From: Bradyrhizobium tropiciagri
Lineage (GTDB): Bacteria > Pseudomonadota > Alphaproteobacteria > Rhizobiales > Xanthobacteraceae
Assembly (NCBI RefSeq): GCF_018130545.1
Contig: NZ_JAFCKF010000001.1
Location: 124,001-188,000 of the forward strand
Length of the DNA stretch: 64,000 nt
Direction of reading: 5' to 3'
The notes under the pieces are model-generated. The model was not told where the DNA came from. It made no database searches and worked only from the letters and a program-made list of their open reading frames with translations. How positions within the stretch are numbered: the stretch's first letter is position 1; the number at the start of each line of letters is the position of its first letter. Below, piece by piece: positions 10,977-19,160 of the stretch. A program made the translations under genes and the position numbers.

Positions 10977-11792
10977 ATGAATAATCTTCATCGGGGTTTG
11001 GCCCCTATCTCGGACGCGGCATGGGCCCAGATCGAAGAGGAAGCCTCACGCACGTTGAAGCGTCATCTGGCGGCGCGCCGTGTCGTCGACGTCGATGGCC
11101 CGAAGGGAACGGAGTTCTCCGCCGTCGGCACCGGTCACCTGAAGAAAATTCCGACGCCCGGCAACGGCGTCGAGGCGACACAGCGCGAGGTCCGCGCGCT
11201 GGTCGAGTTGCGCGTGCCCTTCGAGCTGTCGCGCCAGGCGATCGACGATGTCGAGCGCGGCTCCAATGATTCCGACTGGGATCCGCTGAAGGACGCCGCG
11301 CGCAAGATCGCCTTCGCCGAGGACCGCGCGGTGTTCGATGGCTACACCGCCGCCGGCATTCAGGGCATCCGTCAGGGCACCAGCAACCCGGTGCTGACGC
11401 TGCCTTCGAGCGTCAAGAATTACCCCAATGTGGTCGCACAGGCCGCCAGCCAGTTACGGCTCGCCGGCGTCAACGGCCCCTACACGCTGCTGCTCGGGAC
11501 CGAGCCCTATACCGCGATCGGCGGCGCGACCGACGACGGCTACCCTGTGCTGCAGCACATCCAGCGGCTGGTCGACGGCAAGATCATCTGGGCGCCCGCG
11601 ATCGAGGGCGGCGTGCTGCTGACCACCCGCGGCGGCGATTTCCAGCTCTCGATCGGCCAGGACCTGTCGATCGGCTATCTCAGCCACTCCGCGACATCGA
11701 TCCAGTTGTATTTCCAGGAGACCATGACCTTCCTGATGCTGACGAGCGAGGCATCGGTGGTGCTTGCGCCGGAGGCGAAGAAATCCGCCTAG
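10977..11792 (+). CDS. Encapsulin shell protein (family 1, linocin/CFP29-like)
   Basis: A 271-residue HK97-fold capsid-like protein. Recognisable parts are the N-terminal cargo-binding helix (MNNLHRGLAPISDAAWAQIE), the ARRVVDVDGPKG and PFELSRQAIDDVERGS segments, the P-domain, and the TRGGDFQLSIGQDLSIGY and FQETMTFLMLTSEASV strands. Family 1 shells of this size usually form 60-subunit, ~24 nm compartments. AAAGGAG precedes the ATG within the DyP gene. Cargo is almost certainly the adjacent DyP peroxidase. The stop TAG is the first base triplet of a palindromic repeat, so the extreme C-terminus (EAKKSA) may have been set by that element. Confidence 0.95.
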   Translation: MNNLHRGLAPISDAAWAQIEEEASRTLKRHLAARRVVDVDGPKGTEFSAVGTGHLKKIPTPGNGVEATQREVRALVELRVPFELSRQAIDDVERGSNDSDWDPLKDAARKIAFAEDRAVFDGYTAAGIQGIRQGTSNPVLTLPSSVKNYPNVVAQAASQLRLAGVNGPYTLLLGTEPYTAIGGATDDGYPVLQHIQRLVDGKIIWAPAIEGGVLLTTRGGDFQLSIGQDLSIGYLSHSATSIQLYFQETMTFLMLTSEASVVLAPEAKKSA

Positions 11793-11893
11793 AGCATGAT
11801 CCGGAAAAGTGCGAAGCGGTTTTCCGGAAAGATCATGCTCAAACAAAGAGCTAAAGCGCGATAACGATTTAACCCAATCTCGTCGCGCTTTAG
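11790..11893. repeat. Composite palindromic element (module A plus module B), copy 2
   Basis: Module A (11791-11840) has inverted ends GAGCATGATC and GATCATGCTC around CCGGAAAAGTGCGAAGCGGTTTTCCGG. Module B (about 11852-11893) is an imperfect palindrome starting AAAGCGCG and ending CGCGCTTTAG. The same A-B composite occurs in opposite orientation at 17311-17426. The encapsulin stop TAG lies on its edge. It probably forms the 3' hairpin of the dyp-encapsulin transcript. Confidence 0.8.
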
Positions 11894-11975
11894 TTTTTCC
11901 GGCGTTGCTTCATCCGGGAAGTCTCCGGCCGCGGCCGGGACTTCCGTCAAACGTGAAACGGAGAGGAGGCGCGCA

Positions 11976-12167
11976 ATGGACTACGATCTCTACATCAACC
12001 CGAAGAAGGCGTCGGTCGGTCTTTACGTCCGCAAGGGCGCCGGCCTGCCCGATCTTGGCGATGCCAAGGACTGGGTGTTCGACGGAAGCTTCGGGCAGGC
12101 CAATCTGCCGCCGCAGCTCGTGAAGGAGATCGAGGCCAACGGCCACGCCTTCCGCGACATGGATTAA
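11976..12167 (+). CDS. Small conserved hypothetical protein (63 aa)
   Basis: Starts ATG 11976 behind a very good GAGAGGAGG site. The protein (MDYDLYINPKKASVGLYVRKG...) is compact and mixed alpha/beta, with no signal or membrane segment. It resembles short unnamed proteins of rhizobia. Its function is unknown; it follows the encapsulin pair but the palindromic element between them suggests a separate transcript. Confidence 0.7.
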   Translation: MDYDLYINPKKASVGLYVRKGAGLPDLGDAKDWVFDGSFGQANLPPQLVKEIEANGHAFRDMD

Positions 12168-12176
12168 ACGCCCGGC

Positions 12177-12236
12177 GTTTTGTCTTGACGCGTTTCTTCA
12201 CGCGAACCGGTATCCACTTCGCTCGAAAACGCTCTA
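12177..12236. repeat. Diverged palindromic element, copy 3
   Basis: The stretch GACGCGTTTCTTCACGCGAA, then CCGGTATCCACTTCGC and GAAAACGCTCTA, shares its distal half with module A elements. Its edge CTCTA contains the TAG stop (12234-12236, minus strand) of the transporter gene. It lies between convergent genes. Confidence 0.65.
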
Positions 12237-13520
12237 CTTCTCTCCTGTCTTCACCGGGGCGGTCTCGGGCATCAGGCTCATCGCCACGATGCCGACCGCT
12301 GCCGCGAGCAGCAGATACCAGGACGGCGCCAGCGGATCGCCCGTGACGTGCAGCAGCCAGGTCACCACGAGCTGCGCGGTGCCGCCGAACGTGGCGATGG
12401 CGACCGCATAGATCGTGGCGAACACGCCACCGCGGATGTTTTGCGGCAACGCTTCGGTGAAGGCCGCATAGAAGGCCGTGAACGGCAGCGAGCCGATGAA
12501 CGACAGAATGCCGAAGCCGAACAGCAGCGACCACGCGCCGGGGTCGCGCACGATCCACAGGAACGCGGGATAGGTCAGCACCAGCACGACGAGCTGCGGC
12601 CAGATCATGATCGGCTTGCGTCCAAGCCGATCGGCCAGCCAGCCGCCGAGCACGGCGCCGATGATCTGCAACCCGTTGCTGACCAGCGAGACGGTGAACG
12701 CCAGCGACGGCGACACATGCAGCGTGTTCTTGGCGTAGGTCGTCATGTATTGCGTCACATAGGTCGAGATCGTACCGCTGGCCAGGATCATCACCGCCAG
12801 CACGATCACGCGCAGATGCCGGCGCGCCAGTGTGACATGGCTTGATCTCTCGACGTCCGCGGCGGCGTGCTCGGCCTGGGGAACCGTTTCCGGCAGCGTG
12901 CGGCGCATCCAGATGCCAAACGGCAGGCAGACCGCGCCGAGCAGGAAAGCGACGCGCCATCCGTAAGCCTGCAGCATGTCGGGCGCCATCGTGCCGCTCA
13001 GGATGACACCGACCAGCGCGCCGACCGTGGCCGCGATCTCCTGGCTTGCCGGCTGCCAGGCCACCACCAGGCCGCGATTCCTGGGGGCAGCGATCTCGAC
13101 GAGATAGGCCGTGGTCGGGCCGACTTCGCCGCCGAGCGCGAAGCCCTGCACCATCCGCGCCAGGATCACGACAACAGGCGCCACGATGCCGATCGCGGCA
13201 TAGGACGGCGTCAGCGCGATGGTCAGGATCGCGCCGCCCATCAGCGCGAAACTCAACAGCATTGCCGGCCGCCGGCCGACCCGGTCGGAGAAGATGCCGA
13301 GCACGATGCCGCCGATCGGCCGCGTCAGGAAGCCGGCGCCGAAGGTCGCCAACGACAGCATCAGGCTGCCGTATTCGCTCTGCGCTGGAAAAAAGGTGCG
13401 CCCGATCTCGGTCGCAAAGAAGCTGTAGGTGATGAAGTCGTAGAACTCCAGCATATTGCCGATGGTCGCGGCAAAGGCTGCGCGCTTGACGTCGAATTCC
13501 TTGCTCGCAATTTCCGACAA
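12234..13520 (-). CDS. MFS transporter, metabolite:H+ symporter (MHS) type
   Basis: 428 residues with about 12 transmembrane segments. The N-terminal NMLEFYDFITYSFFATEIG and the loop DRVGRRPAM match the MHS group, which takes up dicarboxylates, proline/betaine or aromatic acids with protons. A second RKP loop is LADRLGRKPIM. The start appears to be TTG 13520 with AAGGA upstream. It is divergent from the amidohydrolase gene, with 119 bases between, so the transporter may import the substrate of that enzyme. Its TAG stop is formed by the repeat at 12177-12236. Confidence 0.88.
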   Translation of the reverse strand: MSEIASKEFDVKRAAFAATIGNMLEFYDFITYSFFATEIGRTFFPAQSEYGSLMLSLATFGAGFLTRPIGGIVLGIFSDRVGRRPAMLLSFALMGGAILTIALTPSYAAIGIVAPVVVILARMVQGFALGGEVGPTTAYLVEIAAPRNRGLVVAWQPASQEIAATVGALVGVILSGTMAPDMLQAYGWRVAFLLGAVCLPFGIWMRRTLPETVPQAEHAAADVERSSHVTLARRHLRVIVLAVMILASGTISTYVTQYMTTYAKNTLHVSPSLAFTVSLVSNGLQIIGAVLGGWLADRLGRKPIMIWPQLVVLVLTYPAFLWIVRDPGAWSLLFGFGILSFIGSLPFTAFYAAFTEALPQNIRGGVFATIYAVAIATFGGTAQLVVTWLLHVTGDPLAPSWYLLLAAAVGIVAMSLMPETAPVKTGEK

Positions 13521-13639
13521 CGCTCTCGGTTCCTTGTCTGGCCGTTCGGAGCGAGTATTATTCCTCTGCTCATGTTAGGCAAGGTATGGCGCCACCGCGC
13601 GATCTGCATGTGACACAATCAACGGGAGGAGCAGATCCG

Positions 13640-14848
13640 ATGCCAGCTGACAAACTCTTCATCAACGCCAGGCTCGGTGACGGCACACGCCGCGATATGC
13701 TGGTTCGCGACGGCCGCATCGCCGCGATCGAAGCGACTGCCACGCGGCCGGCCGGGGTCGAGATCATCGATCTCGGCAATGCGCTGGTCGTGCCCGGCTT
13801 CGTCGAGGGCCACATCCATCTCGACACCAGCTTCTACGGCGACACTTGGCGGCCGCACCGCCCCTGCACCAATGGATTCGACGTTCACGAACGGGTCGCG
13901 TTCCAGGCAGAGAACCTCGCCGCCGCCGCCCCGATGGACGTGCGGGCGCGGAACCAGCTCGATCTCTGCATCGGGCACGGCACGACGCAGATGCGCAGCC
14001 ACGTCATGGTCGACGGCTCAGTCGGCCTGAAACCGCTCGAGACCATCCTGAGGGTGCGCGACGAATACAGCCATCTGATCGACATCCAGCTCGTGGCCTT
14101 TCCGCAGAGCGGCATCCTCAATAGCCCCGGCACGCCGCAACTGCTCGACGAGGCCATCAAGCTCGGCGCCAACGCCGTCGGCGGCCTCGATCCCGCGAGC
14201 TTCGATCGCGATGTCGAAGGGCATCTCGACGTCGTGTTCGGCGTCGCGCAGAAGCACGGCGTCGATGTCGACATCCATCTCCACGATGGCGGCATGCTCG
14301 GCGCCTTCGAGGTCGAGCAGATCGCGGCGCGGACGCGCGCGCTCGGCATGGCGGGCCGCGTCGCGGTCAGCCATGCCTACGGGCTCGGCGATATCCCTGC
14401 CGATGCGCTGAAGAAGACCGCCGACAGCCTGGCGCGCTCGGGCGTCGCGATCATGACGAATGCGCCAGGTGCGCGGCCGTTCCCACCGGTCGCCACGCTC
14501 AGGAAGGCCGGCGTCACGGTGTTCAGCGGCAACGACAACATCCGCGACTCCTGGTGGCCCTATGGCGATGGCGACATGCTCGGCCGCGCGATGATGATCG
14601 GATACCGCTCGGGTTTCTACACCGACGAGGAGCTCGCGATCGCGTTCGACATGGTCACCGCGGCCGGCGCCAAGGCGCTGCGGCTTGACGGCTACGGCCT
14701 GCATGTCGGCGCGAAGGCCGATTTCGTCACCTTGAACGCCGCGCATATCCAGGAGGCCGTAGTGGCGCGGCCCTCCGGACGCTCCGTCTACAAGAGCGGG
14801 GTGCTGGTGGCGCGCGACAATCGCGTCGTAAAGAACGCCGGCGCCTGA
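13640..14848 (+). CDS. Metal-dependent amidohydrolase, cytosine-deaminase-like
   Basis: A 402-residue amidohydrolase-superfamily enzyme. Metal motif HIHLD (His58, His60), then the His of HLHDGG and of VSHAYGLGD, and the metal/catalytic Asp of SGNDNIRDSWWPYGDGDM. These match the cytosine deaminase/isopropylammelide amidohydrolase branch, which hydrolyses C-N bonds on rings. The start ATG 13640 has GGGAGGA upstream; an 18-codon extension is open but lacks a ribosome site. The divergent MHS transporter suggests uptake and hydrolysis of an imported N-compound; the substrate is unknown. Confidence 0.88.
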   Translation: MPADKLFINARLGDGTRRDMLVRDGRIAAIEATATRPAGVEIIDLGNALVVPGFVEGHIHLDTSFYGDTWRPHRPCTNGFDVHERVAFQAENLAAAAPMDVRARNQLDLCIGHGTTQMRSHVMVDGSVGLKPLETILRVRDEYSHLIDIQLVAFPQSGILNSPGTPQLLDEAIKLGANAVGGLDPASFDRDVEGHLDVVFGVAQKHGVDVDIHLHDGGMLGAFEVEQIAARTRALGMAGRVAVSHAYGLGDIPADALKKTADSLARSGVAIMTNAPGARPFPPVATLRKAGVTVFSGNDNIRDSWWPYGDGDMLGRAMMIGYRSGFYTDEELAIAFDMVTAAGAKALRLDGYGLHVGAKADFVTLNAAHIQEAVVARPSGRSVYKSGVLVARDNRVVKNAGA

Positions 14849-14868
14849 GGCCGCCGTCGTCGCGGACT

Positions 14869-15849
14869 TCAGTCTTTGGGTGACGACGATCGGGTCCGGT
14901 GAAACAGCAGATAGAGGGCGTGCGGGTTGGTGGTCAGATAGCGCCAGAACAACCGGCGCGGCTCGAGCCAAAGCCGCCAGGCCCATTCGAGGCCGACGAC
15001 CTGCATCCATCTCGGCGCGCGCGGCCGCGAGCCGGACAGGAAGTTGAACAATCCGCCGGAGGTCTTGATGACGCCGACATTGCCAAGCCGCGGCATGAAT
15101 TCGTCGACGAAGGCTTGCTCATAGGGCACGCCGAGCGCGACCCAGAGGAAATCCGGCGCCAGGGCGTTGATCTCGTCGACCTTGTCCCGCAGCGCGTCGC
15201 CGCGCAGATAGCCGTGCGAATGACCGACGATCTTGAGCGTCGGATATGCGCGGCGGACATTGGCGATCGCCGCCTTGTTCTCGGCCTCGTTGGCCCCGAA
15301 CAGATAGAAGGTCAGCCCGAGTGTCTCCGCCCTGCATGCGACGTCATGGAACAGATCCGTGGTCGCGACGCGCTCGGGAAGCGGCATCGACGAGCGCAGC
15401 CTCGACACCATGACGAGCGGTTGCCCGTCGGCATTGATGAGATCGGCGGCGCGGAACAGCCGATCGGTCATCGGCTCGGTCGAGCAGCGCGACAGCACCT
15501 CGCCATTGGCGGAGGTCAGATACAGCGGACGGTTGACGCGCCGGTTTGGATGCACCGCCTCGACCATGAAGTCGGCGGTCTGCTCGCGATCGAGCACGGC
15601 GAGCCGCAGCCCGCCGATGGTTTCCCTGGGAACGCCGGCGGTGGCAGCCCTACCGACCGGGTTGATACGACGCTCCGGCATGCCAGTTGCGCCGTTAAGC
15701 AACTGTGACACGGGCTCGCCACCCGACGTGTTGCAAATCTGGACAGGCGGAACAGCCATGTCTGAATCGAGACGCTGGGCCCCGTCGTGATCGGCGCGCG
15801 CAGACGGAATCGCGTCGGAAATGCGGGCGTTTTGGCTATGACTCAACAT
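14869..15849 (-). CDS. WecG/TagA/CpsF-family glycosyltransferase (GT26)
   Basis: About 326 residues. The C-terminal two-thirds hold the family core: LTSANGEVL, ADLINADGQPLVMVSRL, FYLFGANEAENKAA, then DFLWVALGVPYEQAFVDE and TSGGLFNFLSGSRPRAPRWM. Such enzymes add an N-acetylhexosamine or uronic residue to a lipid-linked sugar at the cytoplasmic membrane. The N-terminal ~75 residues are poorly conserved and the start is uncertain; I take ATG 15849 with GGAG upstream, and 15759 is an alternative. It is the left end of the polysaccharide cluster. Caulobacter HfsJ is of this family. Confidence 0.88.
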   Translation of the reverse strand: MLSHSQNARISDAIPSARADHDGAQRLDSDMAVPPVQICNTSGGEPVSQLLNGATGMPERRINPVGRAATAGVPRETIGGLRLAVLDREQTADFMVEAVHPNRRVNRPLYLTSANGEVLSRCSTEPMTDRLFRAADLINADGQPLVMVSRLRSSMPLPERVATTDLFHDVACRAETLGLTFYLFGANEAENKAAIANVRRAYPTLKIVGHSHGYLRGDALRDKVDEINALAPDFLWVALGVPYEQAFVDEFMPRLGNVGVIKTSGGLFNFLSGSRPRAPRWMQVVGLEWAWRLWLEPRRLFWRYLTTNPHALYLLFHRTRSSSPKD

Positions 15850-15950
15850 TTCAGCAAGGGCTCCACTTCTTATATGCCCTTGATTGCAATATCCGGTCCA
15901 GACCGCGCGATGCCCGATCGCTACCTTGACTGGCCCAGGCTGCAAAGAGA

Positions 15951-15959
15951 TCGTTAACC
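15951..15959 (+). promoter_or_regulatory. TTAACCAT motif, CtrA half-site-like
   Basis: The sequence TCGTTAACCAT lies ~100 bases upstream of the WecG-type gene. TTAACCAT is the half-site reported for CtrA in alphaproteobacteria. The 9-mer TCGTTAACC recurs inverted at 18760-18768 in the next promoter gap. Only the motif match is seen. Confidence 0.3.
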
Positions 15960-16070
15960 ATGCTGGTCGCAGGCGGCACGACCTCCCCGGACCAATGGCA
16001 AGTATGGCGATCGTTTCGGCCGCGCTGACGTTCGACCAGCAACACTGTGCAAAGGTCGATGCGCGGCATT

Positions 16071-16085
16071 AATACAATTTGTATT
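16071..16085. promoter_or_regulatory. Perfect AT-rich palindrome upstream of the acyltransferase gene
   Basis: AATACAA-T-TTGTATT is a perfect 7-base inverted repeat in the 323-base divergent gap (15850-16172) between the WecG-type gene and the FemAB-like gene. Low GC against a GC-rich background and position ~90 bases before the start suggest an operator; the regulator is unknown. The rest of the gap shows no gene. Confidence 0.45.
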
Positions 16086-16172
16086 CTACCGGTGCGCGCC
16101 GTCATCAGCCTTTGCTATAAGAGTATCGCGCCGGCTCGATCGGTTGTTTGAAAACTCTTTTTTTGGTCTCAC

Positions 16173-17303
16173 ATGAATAAGAATGATGGCGCGTTCGATG
16201 TCAGCATCGACGACGCATTCAACTTCTTATCCGAGGAATACACGGAATTGTTTGAAAGGTCGGACGCGGCCGCCTTTCAGCATCCGCTGTGGCTCGACAA
16301 CCTCTATCGCAAGCTTGCGCCCGCCGCGGGAGCGAAGCCGCTGGTCGTCGTTGTTCGTCATCGCGCGAACCAAGCGCTTGCTGTGGTGCTGCCGATGCTG
16401 CGCGTACGGCGCGGCCCGATGCGCACGATCGAATTTGCCGATCTTCGGGTATCCGACTATTTGTCGCCGGTGTGCAGCGTCGCGACATTTGCCGACCTGC
16501 TGCAAGACCAGGGTGCCTGCGAGAAGCTTCGACAATTGCTGCGCCCGTTCGACCTGTTGCGCGTACCGAAGTTGCTCGATGCCAGGATGCCGATCGAAAA
16601 TCTGCTCGGAGCGCCTCACCGTAGCCTGATGGATACCAACGCCTACGCGACGGTCCTTGTTGCGCCATTCGAGCAATGGCAGATCAACGCGTTGGGCAAG
16701 TCCTATCAGAAGGAGCTGGCCAAGAAATGGCGCCAGATCCACAAGAAGGGTACGCTCACTTTCGCATGCTGCCAGGACGACGCTTCCGTCGCCGAGGCCA
16801 TGGAGACGATGAAGAAGTTTCGCGGTCCGCGGTTTCACGAACAGGGTGACGGCGACCTGCTGCAGCGTCCGGAATATTTCGATTTCTACTCGAGCGTGGC
16901 GCTTCGCGGCATGGGCTCGTTTACCCGGCTCTATGCCATGAAGATGGACGGCAACGTCATCGCCACCGCGCTCGGGCTCGTTCATCGCGGCAGCGTCCTC
17001 GTCGTCATGACCGCATTCGACGTCGCGGGCTACAAGAGCCAGTCGATCGGCGCGCTGACGTTCGAGAGCGTCGCCAAGGATTGCATCGCGCGCGGCGACC
17101 GGGTGCTGGATTTCACCATCGGCGACGAGCCCTACAAGATGCAGTTCGGTGGTCAGCCCACGCCGATGTCAGGCGTGACGCAGGCCGGCAGCGCGGCCGG
17201 CTCGCTCGCCTTGTTTGCGCTGAAGCAGGCGCCCTGGATCAAGCAGGCCGCCAAGCGGGTGACCGACCTCAGGCCGATCCGCACCTCGACTGGCACGCGG
17301 TAA
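16173..17303 (+). CDS. FemAB/GNAT-family acyltransferase, polysaccharide-associated
   Basis: 376 residues of the CelD/BcsL-type GNAT family. The C-terminal half has RLYAMKMDGNVIATALGLVHRG, then GYKSQSIGALTFESVAKDCIARGDRVLDFTIG, the usual acetyl-CoA fold, ending in GDEPYKMQFG. It probably acylates a sugar in the surface polysaccharide built by this cluster. Caulobacter HfsK, which modifies holdfast, is of this type. A weak ribosome site precedes ATG 16173. It ends just before a composite palindromic element. Confidence 0.82.
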   Translation: MNKNDGAFDVSIDDAFNFLSEEYTELFERSDAAAFQHPLWLDNLYRKLAPAAGAKPLVVVVRHRANQALAVVLPMLRVRRGPMRTIEFADLRVSDYLSPVCSVATFADLLQDQGACEKLRQLLRPFDLLRVPKLLDARMPIENLLGAPHRSLMDTNAYATVLVAPFEQWQINALGKSYQKELAKKWRQIHKKGTLTFACCQDDASVAEAMETMKKFRGPRFHEQGDGDLLQRPEYFDFYSSVALRGMGSFTRLYAMKMDGNVIATALGLVHRGSVLVVMTAFDVAGYKSQSIGALTFESVAKDCIARGDRVLDFTIGDEPYKMQFGGQPTPMSGVTQAGSAAGSLALFALKQAPWIKQAAKRVTDLRPIRTSTGTR

Positions 17304-17310
17304 GGCCGCC

Positions 17311-17426
17311 TAAAGCGCGACGAGGTCGGGCTCAATCGGGATCGCGCCTTAGATTTTTGTGTTCAAGCATGAACTTTCGGAAGGCCGCTTTGCGCTAGCG
17401 CGGCCCTCCGGGTCCGGATCATGCTC
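17311..17426. repeat. Composite palindromic element (module B plus module A), copy 4
   Basis: Module B (17311-17351, TAAAGCGCGACGAG...ATCGCGCCTTAG) is followed by module A (GTTCAAGCATGAA...TCCGGATCATGCTC). It is the same composite as at 11790-11893 but reversed. A long internal hairpin, AAGGCCGCTTTGCGCTAGCG, lies in module A. It sits between convergent genes. Confidence 0.75.
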
Positions 17427-17443
17427 GAGAAATGCGCTACCGC

Positions 17444-18664
17444 CTACCGGAGCGCGCTGCGGACGCGCATCACCCATCCCGGATGAATCCGATCCACCTG
17501 ATGCGTGATCATGCGGCGCAGGAAGTGCAGCTTGCGCTGCATGGTCCAGCGCACATCGGTCTTGGAAGTCAAGGCCTCCCGGTAACGCGCCAATTCCAGC
17601 GAGTGGCGGTCAGCGGCGAGCTTGTCGTGATCGGCATAGAATTGCGCAATCTTCTCCGCGCCCATGCCCTCGGTCTGTAGCCAGCGCGGCACATAGTCGG
17701 TGCAAAGACGCTCGACATCCACCAGCAGACGGCTCACGCCGGTGCCGGCTGCCGGACAGTTGGTCTGAAACGCATCGCCGATCAGCACGACACCCGGCTG
17801 CAGATGGCCTTCGGTCACCGACAGGTCCATGACCCAGTTCTGCACCTGGCCGACGATCTCGAAATCACCGAGATAACGCTCCAGGCCCGGCATTAGACGG
17901 AACAGCGTCCGCCTGGTGTCGCGGCGCAGCTCGCGCATGATCGGATCGGTCGGATCGCGGAACATGAACAGGTTCGCCCGCATGCCACCCGACATCGGGA
18001 ACAGGCTGAGATAGTCGACGCCGTCAGCCGCCTGCTTGCCGTAGCAGGTCAGGGCGTCGAAGCCGAACGAGGCGTTATCCGGCCGCGCGATCGTGAAGCC
18101 GAACGTCACCGAGTGGCGCGCGGCGATCACTTGCCGGCGCATTCCGAGATTGTAACCGAGTGCGTTCGTCATGCCGGTCGCCAGGATGACCAGGCGCGAG
18201 ACGACGCGCTTGCCCGAGGCCAGCGTCAGTTGCTGGCGATCCTCGCTGCAGCCGACATTAGTGACCTGGTCGAGCAGGAAGGTCGACGTATCAGGCGTCA
18301 GGCCACGGGCCATGTTGACGAGGTCAGCATAGGACACGCCGTAGGACCGGCCGACACCGATATCGACCAGTCGGCCGCCGCGGATGTTGAGCACCCGGTC
18401 ATACGACGAAGCGACGGCCTCGACATCGTCGAGGAAGCCGAGGCGGCGGAAGATATCGATCTGCCGTCCCGCGACCTTCTCGACACGGAATTCATCCGGC
18501 GGGATCGAGCGCTTGTCGATCAGGACCACTCGGTACCCGGCTCGGGCGAGCACGGCGCGCGCGAGCGATCCTGCCAAACCGGCACCAACAATGGCAACGT
18601 CCGCTTCGATAACCTCGGCCTCGCAGGCCGGAATCGGCTTAATGGTACTTTCATCGGCAATCAT
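17444..18664 (-). CDS. FAD-dependent oxidoreductase/monooxygenase
   Basis: 406 residues. The N-terminal Rossmann motif is VAIVGAGLAGSLARAVLARAGYRVVLIDKR (GxGxxG at 27-32). The downstream FAD motif is PGVVLIGDAFQTNCPAAGTG, as in the PHBH/UbiH group of flavin monooxygenases and geranylgeranyl reductases. GGAG precedes the ATG. A role in tailoring polysaccharide or its lipid carrier is suggested only by its place between the acyltransferase and the flippase. The product is probably cytoplasmic or peripheral; the last 40 residues are basic. Confidence 0.82.
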   Translation of the reverse strand: MIADESTIKPIPACEAEVIEADVAIVGAGLAGSLARAVLARAGYRVVLIDKRSIPPDEFRVEKVAGRQIDIFRRLGFLDDVEAVASSYDRVLNIRGGRLVDIGVGRSYGVSYADLVNMARGLTPDTSTFLLDQVTNVGCSEDRQQLTLASGKRVVSRLVILATGMTNALGYNLGMRRQVIAARHSVTFGFTIARPDNASFGFDALTCYGKQAADGVDYLSLFPMSGGMRANLFMFRDPTDPIMRELRRDTRRTLFRLMPGLERYLGDFEIVGQVQNWVMDLSVTEGHLQPGVVLIGDAFQTNCPAAGTGVSRLLVDVERLCTDYVPRWLQTEGMGAEKIAQFYADHDKLAADRHSLELARYREALTSKTDVRWTMQRKLHFLRRMITHQVDRIHPGWVMRVRSALR

Positions 18665-19160
18665 GTTTGTCCGCTCCGACGGCTAATTGGCCACGGAACT
18701 GCAATTTCCTTGCCTGCCTCTCTGGCTTGCAGACCTAATGCCGCGAGTTCCATCGTTGAGGTTAACGAGAACATGCGAACCGCGATTGGCGTGCCCTCGG
18801 CACATCGCTTGCACCGAAAGCGGTCATCAAACCGAGCTTTTGGAGCCGCCGCGAGGGACAAACGCGGCGATTGCCAGACCGTGGAGCTTCGACGGATGCC
18901 TTTGACGCGCAAACCTGGCCCTCGACCGGACCGATCCATGCCACCGAGTGGTACGACCGGGAGAACCCGATCTGCGCCGTTTGGAGACAAGGCGGACGGC
19001 GACGTTTCAGAATGGAGCAGTGCGGCGATTTGGCCCGCGTTCACGACTGCGTGGAGTCCGGAAGCCATTCGGAAGGAACGGAATTTTAGCAAGAGAACCT
19101 TAACACTCCAGACCTCACCGATTGCTACGGTCAACAGCCTGACTGGATATTGAGACGTCT
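18665..19160. other. Promoter gap between FAD oxidoreductase and flippase genes
   Basis: 496 bases without a gene I can support; frames crossing it are short or run into the antisense of neighbours. It contains GGTTAACGA at 18760-18768, the inverse of the 9-mer at 15951. Both flanking genes diverge from here, so it must hold two promoters. Confidence 0.4.

Noticed and set aside
18113-19153. 346-codon plus-strand frame over the FAD gene and its promoter gap
   Set aside because: Mostly antisense of the FAD oxidoreductase and shows no protein-like domain; the gap is left as non-coding.
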